A stretch of DNA of 64,000 nucleotides from Sycobia sp. Sy_11 (GCA_018907035.1 JACCIC010000206.1:329001-393000), one strand, 5' to 3'; counted from the stretch's first letter, positions 49,901-62,282 are shown. Program-made: numbers and translations. The notes: generated by a model from the letters alone, not told the origin.

Positions 49901-50560
49901 ACACATATTTAGGAAGATCAGAGGGAAATGAGAAGTGGAGAACAACGAGCCTTTTCGAATATCCTCGGAGCCAAAGATTTTCTTTTCAATTCCCGGCCTC
50001 CTTCGGCGTTTCATCAGCGCAGCTTCGGCTCGGACGATAAAATTTTATTCGGGTGTGTCGTTTAATTTTAGCGTTCGCTATATACGCGCGGAGCAAAACG
50101 CCCTCTCGCTCTCACTCTCCCACTCTTTCGCGCTCTTTCCCTCTCTCTCTCTCTCTCTCTCACTCACTCTCTCTCTCTCTCTCTCACTCACTCTCTCCCT
50201 CTCTCTCTCTGTCTCTTCCCGACGTGTGTCCGAACGTCTATTCGCGCTTTTGAAGCTTCCCTCGTTCGACGCGCGAGCGTCTGGCCGCGCGTTCGCGCTC
50301 CCTGCCTCGTCGCCGTCGCCGTCGTCGTCGTCGCGATTTCACAAGCGCGTCTTAGATTCGCCGAGGGTCTTCCCGGCGCGCCGCGCCGTTTCGTCCTCCC
50401 GTCGTCATCCTTCCTGCTGTCGGGCGCGCTGGGCCGCGAGACCAGAACCTGGCACCGAGGCGCGACGCGATCTCTTACATCGTATACACGCACAGGTTGA
50501 GCGCTCGGAAAGCAGGCCAGGTTCCCTCCTTGAATGGTCAAAAAATAATTGAAATATTGT
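49900..50560. other. CpG-rich islet with pyrimidine tract
   Basis: Mixed sequence, then CTCT/CACT tracts (50135-50215), then CpG-dense DNA with TCG runs to about 50.5 kb. Open frames on both strands are compositional. Confidence 0.45.
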
Positions 50561-50730
50561 TTTTTTTTTTTTTGTTTTTAACATACATTACCGCGTTCTT
50601 ATATATTGTAAATCTTGGTCCCGAACTGGTTTCAAATTTTTTTCACTTCATTCAAAGAATTAAGTTTCTTCGACGCCGTCGAATTATTCCAGAATGACCA
50701 TTAACCGTTCAATTCTATAACGCTCATTTT

Positions 50731-50834
50731 TATAGTAGAAATTATTAGACCACAGGTACAAGAGCGAACAAGAGAGTGGTTATAAAATATTGTTCAAACT
50801 TCCTTGCTCCTGGGGTCCAATAATTTCTACTATA
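50731..50834. repeat. 104-nt hairpin: MITE-like inverted repeat or miRNA-precursor-like
   Basis: The outer arms are 21 nt (50731-50751 and 50814-50834) with one mismatch. Further pairing inside is CAGG/CCTG and CAAG/CTTG, separated by small internal loops, around a central loop of about 40 nt. The arms begin and end in TA, as expected for a TA-inserting miniature transposon. The fold also resembles a microRNA precursor. I recognise no known mature miRNA. Confidence 0.6.
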
Positions 50835-51557
50835 TTTTATCGACTTTCTATTTATTTACTTTTTTTTTTTTTTATTTAAACGCAATCCAATACAAGATAA
50901 AATTTATAACGATGAATTTTGAGATGCGCTTTTTTATTCGTAACTTCTTAAATGTATATATAAACGCATATTTGATCGTTTCTTTGAAATAACTCAAACG
51001 ATTAAAGCACAATTAACATTTTAATATATATTATTCACTAATTGGCTTTATAACTAAAAGTTTGATAAGAACCCGGGGAAAGTCATTTTTACAGTCGATC
51101 GCTATATTATGAAGGGGGGAGGGGAGAGCAACGCGGTTAGTCAGCGCTTATATATTGTTATATATTATGACTTTCCGATGGTTTTCGTCGGTCCCGCATG
51201 CGAGTTATTTTCACGGCACCGAAATTCACGATTTATTATCGATATATATATTTTTAATATTAGTTTCAACTTGCTTTGCCCGAGATACTACTTTTATTTC
51301 ATATCGCATTCCTCATGCACTCTTGTGTCACATCTGATGTTTTACCAATGCCTGTCTAATTATGAAACGGAGAACGGAACAGTTATTGTTGCTTGTATTG
51401 AGAAATCACACGCATGAAGTTCTTTTACAAATCATGGCACTGCTAGAAAATTGTGTTGAATTTAATTTATGAAAAAATAATTTTTAATCCCGACTATTTA
51501 TTTCATTTAAAATTGATTATATGGTGTAATATACGTTGATGATAACTACTGGAAAAC

Positions 51558-51626
51558 TTAAGCCGTGCATTTTTAAAACTTTACATTCATCAACGGCTTA
51601 AATTAATCGTAAATTTACGATTAATT
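51558..51626. repeat. Adjoining hairpin and perfect 26-bp palindrome
   Basis: TTAAGCCGT (51558-51566) pairs with ACGGCTTAA (51593-51601). Immediately after, aattaatcgtaaatttacga and its continuation form a perfect 26-bp palindrome at 51601-51626. Confidence 0.85.
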
Positions 51627-52938
51627 AATTGAAAATCAATGAACTATAACGCAATCATTTATTATACCAATAACAATTTTTATAATTATAAAATGCAACT
51701 TTGTTATAAAAAGAATAAAAATTAGGAAAATAAGAATAATATATAGATAACTTGTTTCTAATTTGTATATACATGAAGACTAAAGTCTACGAATATATTT
51801 TGATTTTTCTAATGCAAGGGAACTTTATGGAGAAATATCGGCTCCAAGTGCAAATACGTTAGGCTGTTTACTGATCACTAAATCCCCAAATTTGATTTTC
51901 AGGAACAGGTCATTACTGGAAGTCTAATCGCGTCACTTTAAAATTTTTTTTAAAAAATCTGAAATTTTCTAGAATAAACCGCTTCGAAATAAACTTACAA
52001 TTACATCACGAAAAGGTGAGTTAAACATGCTATATTAAATAACATAATACATTTTTTTTAAGCTATTCTAATCTATCCAAATTGAAATATAAGTTTGAAA
52101 AAAATTGATTTAAATATTACAGTAATAATTAATAAAATCATGTGGATCGTTTTATAAAATTTATATCAAAGTACTTTTATTTATTTTTATTATAATAATA
52201 GTTGTAATAATATTTCTTTAAATATATTTCACAAGATGTATAATGAATCTTTTTGATAATGTGCGTGTTTTAAGTACGTGTATCGAATGATAACTTCAGA
52301 GAAAGAAACCTTTACTATAACGCAAAAATAAATGATTATGACACATGTTATAAATTTAAAATCAACATATGGGAAAGACCATTTTCATTATAGATTATTT
52401 TACATATGTGTAAATGTTTTATGTCATCTTTTTATATATCCGCATATATAAGTAGATGATAATTATAATAAATATGAATAAATTCGGTTCTATTTTTATT
52501 GACGATTATAAAAAAATTTTTCAATACATTCCGTGTCCTAGAAAATCTTAGAATATTTTATTGTCTTTTCTTATTATTTAAATCTTTATGGCTATTATGG
52601 ATATGCTATACAGATATATTTTATAGTATTCGTTAATTTCAATAATTAATCTTAATATTTGTAATTTGTGATATAAAAAATAATTAATCGAGATGGTAAT
52701 ATAAATGAATAATAATTCAATCTAATAATTACTTGCACGCGAATTTCTTTTCACAAATTTCTGTATCCAAATAATTATATATAGTAAAGCCTGTAAAAAA
52801 TAAATATGGTAAGGAACTGAATTATTAAAAATCTGAAATAGTAAATATTTATTCTTCAAATTTATAATTCGTTCATTATTTCTCAATCATCTGTAAAATA
52901 TCTATTTGTTTGCATTGAAAATAATTCTTTTATGAAAG

Positions 52939-52939
<1 letters not shown>

Positions 52940-52988
<49 letters not shown>
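52940..52988. repeat. (AT)n microsatellite
   Basis: About 24 AT units. Confidence 0.97.
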
Positions 52989-52990
<2 letters not shown>

Positions 52991-53434
52991 CAGCAAATAT
53001 TTACAGAAACCTGAGTCTAAATAATTGTAAAATGATCAGGATTATACGAAAACAATTCTACTAAAATTACGCAACTGTTTTATTCATGATTTCGCTTACG
53101 TACATCAAATTATTTTTGCACGTATCACCCTATTTTCCTGTAAATGCCAAATGGACCAGCTCGAGAATACAAGATTGCATAACGGGAATAAATGCTAAGC
53201 AGTTGCCGACGTTACAGTTAACGTCGTACGATCGTACAAAATGGACTTTGCGAATGTTTTAATTTGACAATATAAAATCGATATTATTTTTACATGTCTA
53301 AAAAGACAGGTACAGTATAAATATTTACGCGTACATAAACAGAATATTGCATATGATTATTGAATTAAAAATATATTATATGCGAAAGCGAATATTTTTC
53401 TACGTAGTACAACTTTATAATTGTATAAAATACG

Positions 53435-53435
<1 letters not shown>

Positions 53436-53485
<50 letters not shown>
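53436..53485. repeat. (AT)n microsatellite
   Basis: About 25 AT units. Confidence 0.97.
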
Positions 53486-53488
<3 letters not shown>

Positions 53489-54419
53489 CTCGATTTCTTT
53501 TATCATTCCTTTTGTAATAATTCTCTGTCCTATTTATTTATATGCTATCTATTTTTTATCTATTATTTAATTGAATAAGTATACACATGAAATTATATAC
53601 CTGTACACATGTAGGAGCGAATTATGGTTTCAATAATCTCGGTAGGTGATTATAGTTTGTTTCGATGCCTTTCAGTTTAAGCTTATTACTTTTTAAAGGA
53701 AACCCATTCTGTATTATATTCCCTGTTATTTCACCGGCATATGAAGAAAATGATAAGATTGCAGATATACCTTGCGCGGAACTATCTCTAATTGTATTAT
53801 AAGTTCAAGGAAACTTACAATCTTCATTCAATTATCACATTGTAAGGTCGCAATCTTCTCTTATTTACCTCGATAATACTAGGATACCTCGGATACGATC
53901 TCTCGAAACATATAGCAATTTCGATAATATAGGTGAATTATTTCCCTTGTATAAAATCCAAGGTAGTTTTTCGATTATTTTCGGTTTTTTTAAATTTTTT
54001 TCTTTTCCGAATTATTGCCTTTTTCTCAATAAAACTAGCACATCGTTCGCTGGAATTTGCTAATAAAATCGTGCAATTTAAACAGCGCTGAAAATAAATT
54101 ACAAATATTTAAAAGGCGCGGTATAATATTCATAGGATCGCGTCGTTGACCAAATTCGGGAGAAAGTTGTTAAGCCGCGATTGTTAAAAATTTCATTTGT
54201 ATACGATCCACCGATGACGCTTAGGGCGAAGGAAAATTATTATTAAAATTAACGAAGAAAGTGCTATATATAAAGAGAAGCGTATAGTTGAAAATTCTCA
54301 TCGAGTACACTGACTAAGACTGGGCGAGAATCGCTCTAATCGAAAACTACTAATTTACATCGATTTATATGTAATACACAGTTATATAAAAAATCTGTTT
54401 ATAAGGATCTACGTAACCA

Positions 54420-54850
54420 TTACGCGCGCATAGCAATTTTCGTCTAGACGTCGCCTCTTTGCCTTACCTATATTTAATTTTTATTCCAAAAATGATGCTA
54501 ATAATAAATCCGTATGAGCTTCCGAGACATTTGGCGCTTTTAAAGTACCGGTCTATTTCCGCATGTTACCAGTTCCAGTTAGAGCTGTTAAAGTTCAATA
54601 GACACCTACTGACCGCTCCGCGCTCGTCCACGCTAGTCTACATAATTGCCCGTTTATAAAGTGCATGGAAGCGGTCACGTATTGTTGTAAATCCTCCTTT
54701 TGTGCCCTGATTTACCTCCTCGGCTTTGGCCGAGCACTTTGGCTTTACGAGCTTTCATGAAATTATGAATGAATTATCGCGGCCCGCAGTAAAACGCCTC
54801 GAATTCGCCAACTTGGATTTAGTGATAACGCCGCTATACTTTATAGTTCT
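54420..54850. promoter_or_regulatory. Non-repetitive noncoding block, candidate conserved element
   Basis: A block of mixed, microsatellite-free sequence in AT-rich surroundings. It contains a 6-bp-arm hairpin, CTCGGC TTTG GCCGAG, at about 54718-54733. It shows no sustained coding frame. A regulatory role is only inferred from its texture and position upstream of NDUFA12. Confidence 0.25.
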
Positions 54851-55087
54851 TTCTTGCGTATGTAACGTATGTAATATATGAACGCGTCTATATAATAAAT
54901 CTGAATATAATTATGATTACAATATTATTATCAACCGCTGTATATATAGAAACTGTATATATACGTAAGATTATTGACCGATAATTAATTTTCTACCGTG
55001 GAATAAGGAGGACACTGAAATTGTGTTTGCCCTGCGAAAGATAAAAGAATTGAGTGTACCATACATCGGCCAATGGAGAAGACAAAT

Positions 55088-55118
<31 letters not shown>

Positions 55119-55321
55119 CACGTATATATATACAGGGTTTTAATAATAAAAAATGTTTTGTGTTATTAGCAAGCACGCGCTGTAAAGAAAATTTGTTATT
55201 TTTTTTAGAATTTATAAGATATCAAATTTCAAATGCACTTGCGAAAAGAAAGGTAGCGCCATCTAACTCACATCTTCTTAAATTACACTTGATACGCGCG
55301 CGATAAAGTAGTTCGGGAGTC

Positions 55322-55417
55322 GGGTATCGATCGGTATGTCAGTTTTCAAAGTTAGAGCCGAGCGAGCCGAGGCCCGAGCGCCCTAGGGCCAAGGAGAGGT
55401 ACATTACAACCTCCAAA
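55322..55417 (+). promoter_or_regulatory. NDUFA12 core promoter and 5'UTR
   Basis: GGTATCGATCGG (about 55323-55334) resembles the TATCGATA DRE element of insect housekeeping promoters. TCAGTT at 55339-55344 fits the arthropod initiator. A start there gives a GC-richer 5'UTR of about 77 nt. Confidence 0.5.
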
Positions 55418-56100
55418 ATGTCTTTATTTGGATTTGATAAGTTTGTTAATTTTATGAAAATTATTAAGCATAATGGAGGATTTATTAACAGTGTCAAAGT
55501 TCTATTCAGGTTTGTTAACTATTGACATTTTTAGAGGACATATTTTAATTACTTTGTTTTATTCGTGATCACTAATTCGATAATTACGTGATGTAAGGTT
55601 AGCTTCGATTAGATTGTTATGAAAGAGATAGATTTTTTAATTGTTATCCACTTTTCAATTTAGAACGGATGATCTGAAATTTGGTGACTTAGTGGGCGAG
55701 GACAAATTTGGAAATAAATATTATGAAAACAACATGTATTTCTATGGTAAGTTGAATATATATTTCGTGTACAACTTTAAAAATAAGAATAATTTCTGTA
55801 TGCCAAGTAAAATAAAGAATATGAAAAATTTATTACTTTATTTAAAATGTAGGTCGTAACAGATGGGTTATCTATAATCCTAAAGTATTTTTAAATTACG
55901 ATGCATCTCAGGTACCAGCTGAATGGTTTGGCTGGTTGCATTATAAAACTGATTTAATACCTTCTAAAGATCCCGCTAGACCAAAATACAAGTGGATGGC
56001 TGAGCATACTCCAAACTTGTCAGGAACAAACAAAGCTTATGTACCGTATAGTACTACAAAACCAAAAATCCAGCCATGGAAACCACCAAATGATTGTTGA
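55418..56100 (+). CDS. NDUFA12: NADH:ubiquinone oxidoreductase subunit NDUFA12 (complex I)
   Basis: Three exons: 55418-55509, 55664-55746 and 55853-56100. They give 423 nt, or 140 aa, against 145 in human. The opening [16 protein letters not shown] is followed by the conserved block [15 protein letters not shown] (residues about 41-55). [19 protein letters not shown] and, near the end, [14 protein letters not shown] are family hallmarks covering the whole length. It is a nuclear-encoded accessory subunit in the matrix arm of mitochondrial complex I, needed for assembly or stability of the NADH-oxidising part. Introns are short and AT-rich with GT-AG borders (the first donor is gtttgt). No cleavable presequence is obvious, as is usual for this subunit. 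It has no functional link with its neighbours here. Confidence 0.97.
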
Positions 56101-56165
56101 TTGAGGAATAAAAAATGATAGGTAGACAATATAGTTAATTATATGATTGTTTGTGGAATAAAGTA
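56101..56165 (+). terminator. NDUFA12 3'UTR and polyadenylation signal
   Basis: AATAAA occurs at about 56157 (tggaataaagtac), 57 nt after the stop codon, consistent with a short 3'UTR. Confidence 0.6.
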
Positions 56166-59100
56166 CAGATATAGCTATTAATTAGAATTATTTTAAACAT
56201 ATTACCATTAACATTAATTTATAAAATATCAAAGGTTTCTAAAATTTTATCTTCAGTAATTTATTGAATATTAAAAATAAAAAAGTATATTTAATGTTTT
56301 TAGCACCATTAATGTACTCATAATTTTTTATTTCCGTAATGCGTATATGTATTAAAAGTACTCTCAATATAAAAAACTATAAAAGGTTTATTTGTTTTAA
56401 GCAGAGTAAAAATATATAAATATTAAATATTTGTTGAATATTTCTTTAAAAATATTAAAGAAAATTATATTTAATGATGAAAAACTAATCATATAAAATT
56501 TAATTATTAGTGATAAATATTTCTTTTTCAATAAATTTAAAATTGCAAATATTCATTAACGATTGAAAAACAATATATTATTGATTACAATTTTTTTTTT
56601 AATTATACAATTGTTTTTTTTCAAGTATGCATGTTTTTAAGTATACTTGTTTTATATACACAGAAACATAGAAATCTAATTTATGCTCTGAAGATAATAT
56701 GATATCAACCGCTTAAATTATTTTTAAAGGTAAAATAGTTTTATTAATAACTAAATTTCTGAATAGCAATATTTCTAACTTTCAGTAGTATCTTAAATTT
56801 ATATATTTCTTAAAATTGTAATGATTTTGTAATAAAAATGTGTAAATATGTATAAATAAAGTTTTACAAATTAATTCTGAAGAGCAGTATTTCAAAGTTT
56901 TTATCTATTGGGAATGATAGTAAAACATTTAATTACATTTTCTCAACGTGAATTACTCATTGTCTCAGCAATATTTGATATATTTAATGTAGAAAACATA
57001 CATATGATGATATTTTTTGTGTTTTGAACTCAAGCAATTGCTTAAAAAAAACTTTCACCATTGTTTTCATAATTCTATGATAACCTTTTCTTTATCAACA
57101 TATTATTAATTCTAGTGTTTTCAAACATTATTAATTTTCGGCAGTATCGTTTTTCCGCTATAAAATTCTTATGGCACGTTTGAATTTATGAATACAAGCG
57201 GTCATAAAAAATGATTTTATTTCTTTTTATCCATAAATAACTTGCTCAACACATTTGTAGATCATGTAATGCTCACATTAAAACTAGGACTACGAACTTT
57301 ACACTGCCGGAATTTATTCGAAAATCCGCAATTCGAATCGATTAGAATCTGCAGATCGGACCGTAAGAATGATCAAAACATAGCTACTCATTGGTATATG
57401 AAATCTGAAACGATCATAAATGATCCATGTCTATTAAAGTTATACTTAGATCATTTGTGACGCATTCATATCAACATCCCCTCCTTTCAGTTTCGAATTC
57501 GTGCAAACGCCTGTCAGTTTGAATCCGATAAGTAGTTTTAATTGAAACCGTAAAAAATTAAAGTATTATATAACGTAGTTATTAAAATAAAATTTTTTCG
57601 AAAGAGTTAAATATTATACAAAATACACGAAAAACATCCTAATTATTTATTAAGAATGCACATTCTGAATTCGGAGATCATATAAAATAATTTTTCTACA
57701 CGATTATTTATAACAATTTATAAAACTTTTCATACATAATATATGTATTTTTTAAATCATAATTTATATAATAAGTTAATGTAAGTAATTATTGTTTAAT
57801 ATTACATTTAATTTTGTAAAAACGTTTGAAAATATAAAAAAGTTAATTATTCAATAAATATTAAAAAATATGTATTTTTGTTATTTAAAAATTACCGACA
57901 TATTTTAATTTAAATACAGACAATAATATATGCTGAATCATTTAAAGATAATAAAGTTTCTATTCTAAAATAACAATTTTCTCTGTCAAATATTGAATAC
58001 TTTATGCCTGACAGATATTTACTATTTTGTATTCATAATTATAAAGAGGGTTTATTTATTGACATTTAATATACAAAAGTTATATGTATATTTTTAATAT
58101 TGTCTTAAATACTTTATATAATATTCTTTCTATTTAACATTTTTATCAGTAAGTAATAATAACAAATAATATCCGTTATGAGTAATTATTTATAGTTTTA
58201 TGAAAGATATAAATTTATTGTTTGTAATCGATTAAAAATGCTCAATTTTCTAATGTACTTTCTTTTTCATCTAAATATGAATTTTATATTCAAGACTGTA
58301 TCAGTTAACAGAGCGTAATTCTTAAACATTTAAAAATCTATAAATGTGACTTAATTCTAAATATCTGATTTTATTAGCAATAATATTAGTAAAAAAAATA
58401 GTATATTCTTCAAAAATGACACAAGAAAATTATGAATTTCTATATTGATTTATATATAATACGATGTCGTAAATTTGTAAGGATACGAACTCGTGTATTT
58501 TGTCTTTATATTAATTATTGTTTTTGACAATTTGTAAAAAGTTGTGTGAAATATGAAATGTCAATTATTAATTAATATCATGCAATTCTTGTTTTGATAA
58601 GAACGATAAGGTTAATCAGGGAAACGGTCGAAACGTTGACATTATATGGTATTAATAAATGAATATACAATTTCACAACCGTCTTGTTCTATTCTTCAAG
58701 AATATATTATTTTTCTACAAATATTTTTACTATTATTACTGCAGGAGATGAAAATAATCATTACGATCATTTTGTATTTTTACGTTTATTACATGACTAT
58801 TTTTATTGTTTTTCAAATATATTTATTTACGTAAATCGTAAAGAAAGTTTGAAAAGGTTGACTCTTCTTTCTCTTATCTTCCATATAGCATGTTATAGGA
58901 AATAAATTTTTTTGTGAATTAATATAGTATTATTATTTGAATAATTTACTTTTCTAGATGGAATATATTATATTTCAATTGTATTAAAATTCAGAATTTC
59001 TATGTACTTCTAAAGTTGTCTGTGCATAATTTAATTTAAATTAGATAATAAATTTCATTGTATAATTTTATTGTCAGTAAAAATTCAATTTATATTTTAA

Positions 59101-59860
59101 TTTTAAAACGAATTTGGATTTATTATTCGTATGATAATTAAGATAAATGAACCAATGATTGGTTAACCGACTCACAGTTCTATAATGTACAACTTTTAAA
59201 CAATTTAATTTTCGAAGTTGCTGCTTATTATATGGGTTCATTATCTGTTAAGTAATACTATTAATAAATCAATTCGTATAAATAAAGTCATATTATTATT
59301 GAAAACGTGATTATAAAACAAACGAGTTCTCATGCTGTACGTATATTAATACCTTAAAAGAGTTAACACACCAAAAGTCGATAATTCCTGTCCCAGTACA
59401 TGAAGAAAAACCAGCCCTTTAGAGAGAAAATGTAATTTACGAATAAAATGGATTATTTAACAATCATTGTTTCTTTATATTATCCTCTCAAAATTGCATT
59501 TCATTTAAAATAATATTTTTATAATATAAACCTTTCACTAGGCGGTTGACTATAAATAGTTATTGTACCTATATATAGAGTATGTGTTTACATCAGAATC
59601 GGCATCTGGCTCTCTGTTTAATGCTAAGTGTATAATAGCCAAATTAGAAGATAATTACGATGTTTCGTATTGAGCGAAAAGCAAGAAACGATATCATTCT
59701 TGAAATCGAGGTTTCGTTAAAAAATTTCATATAAAATAATAAAGCACATAATTAGTCGTTGAAACGTTGATTTTATACGAATGTGTTGTAAATAGCTATT
59801 GAAATAAAATTTGCTTTCGCATTGAATTGGCCCATAAACATATGCATAACACATTATTAC
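56166..59860. other. AT-rich gene-free DNA
   Basis: Very AT-rich. Open frames up to about 70 codons have no recognisable motifs. No RNA gene or mobile element is recognised. Confidence 0.6.
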
Positions 59861-61240
59861 TTTATTTTTTCCTTTAGCTGGAATTAGTGTCACGAGGGGG
59901 CTCCATCGAGAATGAATCTATATAGTGCCGTGTCATGGTCGTATCCAATGGTGCCCGAATTGATCGTTGCGGTTTTGTAAAAGTATCAGATTTTTTACTT
60001 ATTAAAAAGCATCTATATGCATGATTTGATAATGATTTCTGTAAAATAATGTAAATCTAATTCAGTGAATAAAAAAAATTGTAAAAATCGAAACTGTATA
60101 ATCCTATGATAAATATACCTCAACATTATCATCCACGGGGTGTATGTTCAATAGTATGTTTTGTACAATTCGTGATAAATACTAATTATTAATTTTCCAT
60201 TATTTCTATGTTGCACTGTTAACATTACGCAAATATCTTAATCATATCTTCAGTCGTATTGAAAATGGTCCGAACTAAAATAATATTTTCGATTGTTTGT
60301 GCTCCTAGTAAGATTATCTAATAGTCAATGTAATGAAAACTTAAAAATAAATTCGATCGAAGTAAGCGGTGAAAGAGAGAAAATAAAAATCGAATATTAC
60401 TAGCTACCAATACCTATACGAGACAATTATAATTATTAAACGAATTTGGCATATTTACGTTTTTAGTATTTTCTGCAATAACTTAAATGTACACCGACAG
60501 GACGAAATTGATTTTCTTTTAATAACCTTTACCTTTTTTTTTTTTTTTAAAGAAGATAAATTATATAATATATTTGTCGTTGGCCAGTCCAGTATATTTT
60601 ATTTCTATTATTGTCAAATGTATTTGGCACAAAGAAATAGCGTGTTTTTGAGAATCCTCGTCGAATTTTCAGACGAGCGTCCCACGTGTTAAACTGGATA
60701 TTTTACGAAGTGTCAGCGGGTGTAAAATTATTTGAACATCTATATATATATAATCCACGTCTCGTGCCAGATCGAGTGGCGTGAAAGTCATTATTATTGT
60801 CCGCCCGAACGCGAAGAAGAGGAGCTTGGCAAAAGGAGCCGGGAGCTAATTGAACGCATACGTTATCCTCGGGCGGGCGGCAGTGGCGCGTTTGCATTAT
60901 AAGGATCCAGAAAGGAGGAAAGTCGCGCCGCGCGTCGCCTCGCCTTAACGTCTCGAAAGTGTGCATGTATATATATATATATATACCTACAATGTGTAGG
61001 GTCAACGAAGGCACGGCTAACGCAAAGTTATTGGGGTACTTAGCGCGGAAAACCGCCGTTAAGTGCACTGCGGAAACGTATCCGTGCGCTCCGCGGTAGT
61101 CGAGTCAAAGTAAATTCTCCCTAAATGTTCTCCTCTCTTTTCTAGACTCTCGGGGCGCCGCGCCGTTTGCGCTCGCTTATTAGATTACGGCGCGCGCTCT
61201 CTATACATGTGTATATACACGCACTAGTGGGATATTCATA
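59860..61240. other. Mixed noncoding region with two complex blocks
   Basis: 59.86-59.98 kb and 60.60-61.24 kb hold non-repetitive, GC-richer sequence within AT-rich DNA, including a short AT run at 60970-60985. No frame shows coding character. Regulatory function is possible but unsupported. Confidence 0.35.
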
Positions 61241-61258
61241 CGTGTAAGGTGCTTGGTG

Positions 61259-61260
<2 letters not shown>

Positions 61261-61310
<50 letters not shown>
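61261..61310. repeat. (TA)n microsatellite
   Basis: About 25 TA units. Confidence 0.97.
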
Positions 61311-61313
<3 letters not shown>

Positions 61314-61746
61314 GCGTGGTTTTAGTTCATGGCATGTTTGTCGGGCCATCTTTTAAGAAAATCTTATTGGGTTGAAAGTTGGTTAAAAACGCCGACCTTT
61401 GAGTATGAGCTTTTCTTTCGTAAATTAGTATAAAAATTTTTTTGTAAAATTATACTCGAAAAATAGGTTTAGAAACTAAAATAATTTCCTTTCTAATTAA
61501 AACTTCTATATACTTCTAGTAATAAAATGCTTTTTTAAAGCTAGAAATATTGCGAGTGTACATCAAATATATTTGAATAATATTTTTTGGTATCAATAAA
61601 ATTAGGAAATGATAAAAAAATTCAGTTCAGAAATAAGAATAATAATAGAAACGTTTTAGTAATTTTGTTTAGATGCAAGTTATGTTGAAAAATTGTCGTT
61701 TCTTTTATAATATTAATTCCAATACTAAAGTATATAATGATCCATG

Positions 61747-61749
<3 letters not shown>

Positions 61750-61797
<48 letters not shown>
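61750..61797. repeat. (AT)n microsatellite at left border of foldback element
   Basis: About 24 AT units directly abutting the left arm of the inverted repeat. Confidence 0.96.
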
Positions 61798-61802
<5 letters not shown>

Positions 61803-62245
61803 TTTTTATCGGTCTCACAGTCTTTATAGTATAATATATTAAACTGAAATAATGACAGTCGGACTGTTTTTGTTTATTATCATCCCAGAAGAATCTGAAA
61901 TAAAATTATTACTAAAAATAAATTAGATTAAAAAGTAAAAATAATACAATAAAATAAAAATAATAAAAATAATAAACTATATACTATATTAGTGAAGGAC
62001 AATCGGACTTCCTTCACCACCTTATTTTCTCCTTTGTTGTTCGACGTTTCAAACCGCTTCGGTTCATACTCAGGAACTAAACTAAGAGTTATAGTTTATT
62101 ATTTTTAATTTTTAATCTAATTTATTTTTAGTAACGAGTTTTATTTTAGATTCTTCGGGGGTGACTATAAACAAGGACAGAGTTACCGTCATTATTTTAG
62201 TTAACGTATTATAAGTATTGTAAGACCGATCAAAATATTTATTAA
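61797..62245. mobile_element. Foldback (long inverted-repeat) element
   Basis: The left arm (61797-61985) and the reverse complement of 62090-62245 share long matched blocks, such as aatattttNatcggtct, taaaataatgac-like, aagaatct, and ttactaaaaataaattagat followed by taaaa. Small indels separate them, so the arms are diverged copies. A central 100-nt segment holds two hairpins (GTGAAGGA/TCCTTCAC at 61992-62017, and an AACCG/CGGTT stem at about 62050-62064). It encodes no protein and is presumably non-autonomous. A single-arm relative lies at 44457-44650. AT arrays border or lie near both sides. Confidence 0.8.
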
Positions 62246-62282
62246 TTTAATTCAAAACAGTTGACATAAGCACAATTTTTAA

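Larger units (their letters stand above)
50840..54420. other. AT-rich gene-free DNA
   Basis: Contains nested palindromes at 51558-51626 and (AT)n arrays at 52940-52988 and 53436-53485. No coding sequence is recognised. Confidence 0.6.
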
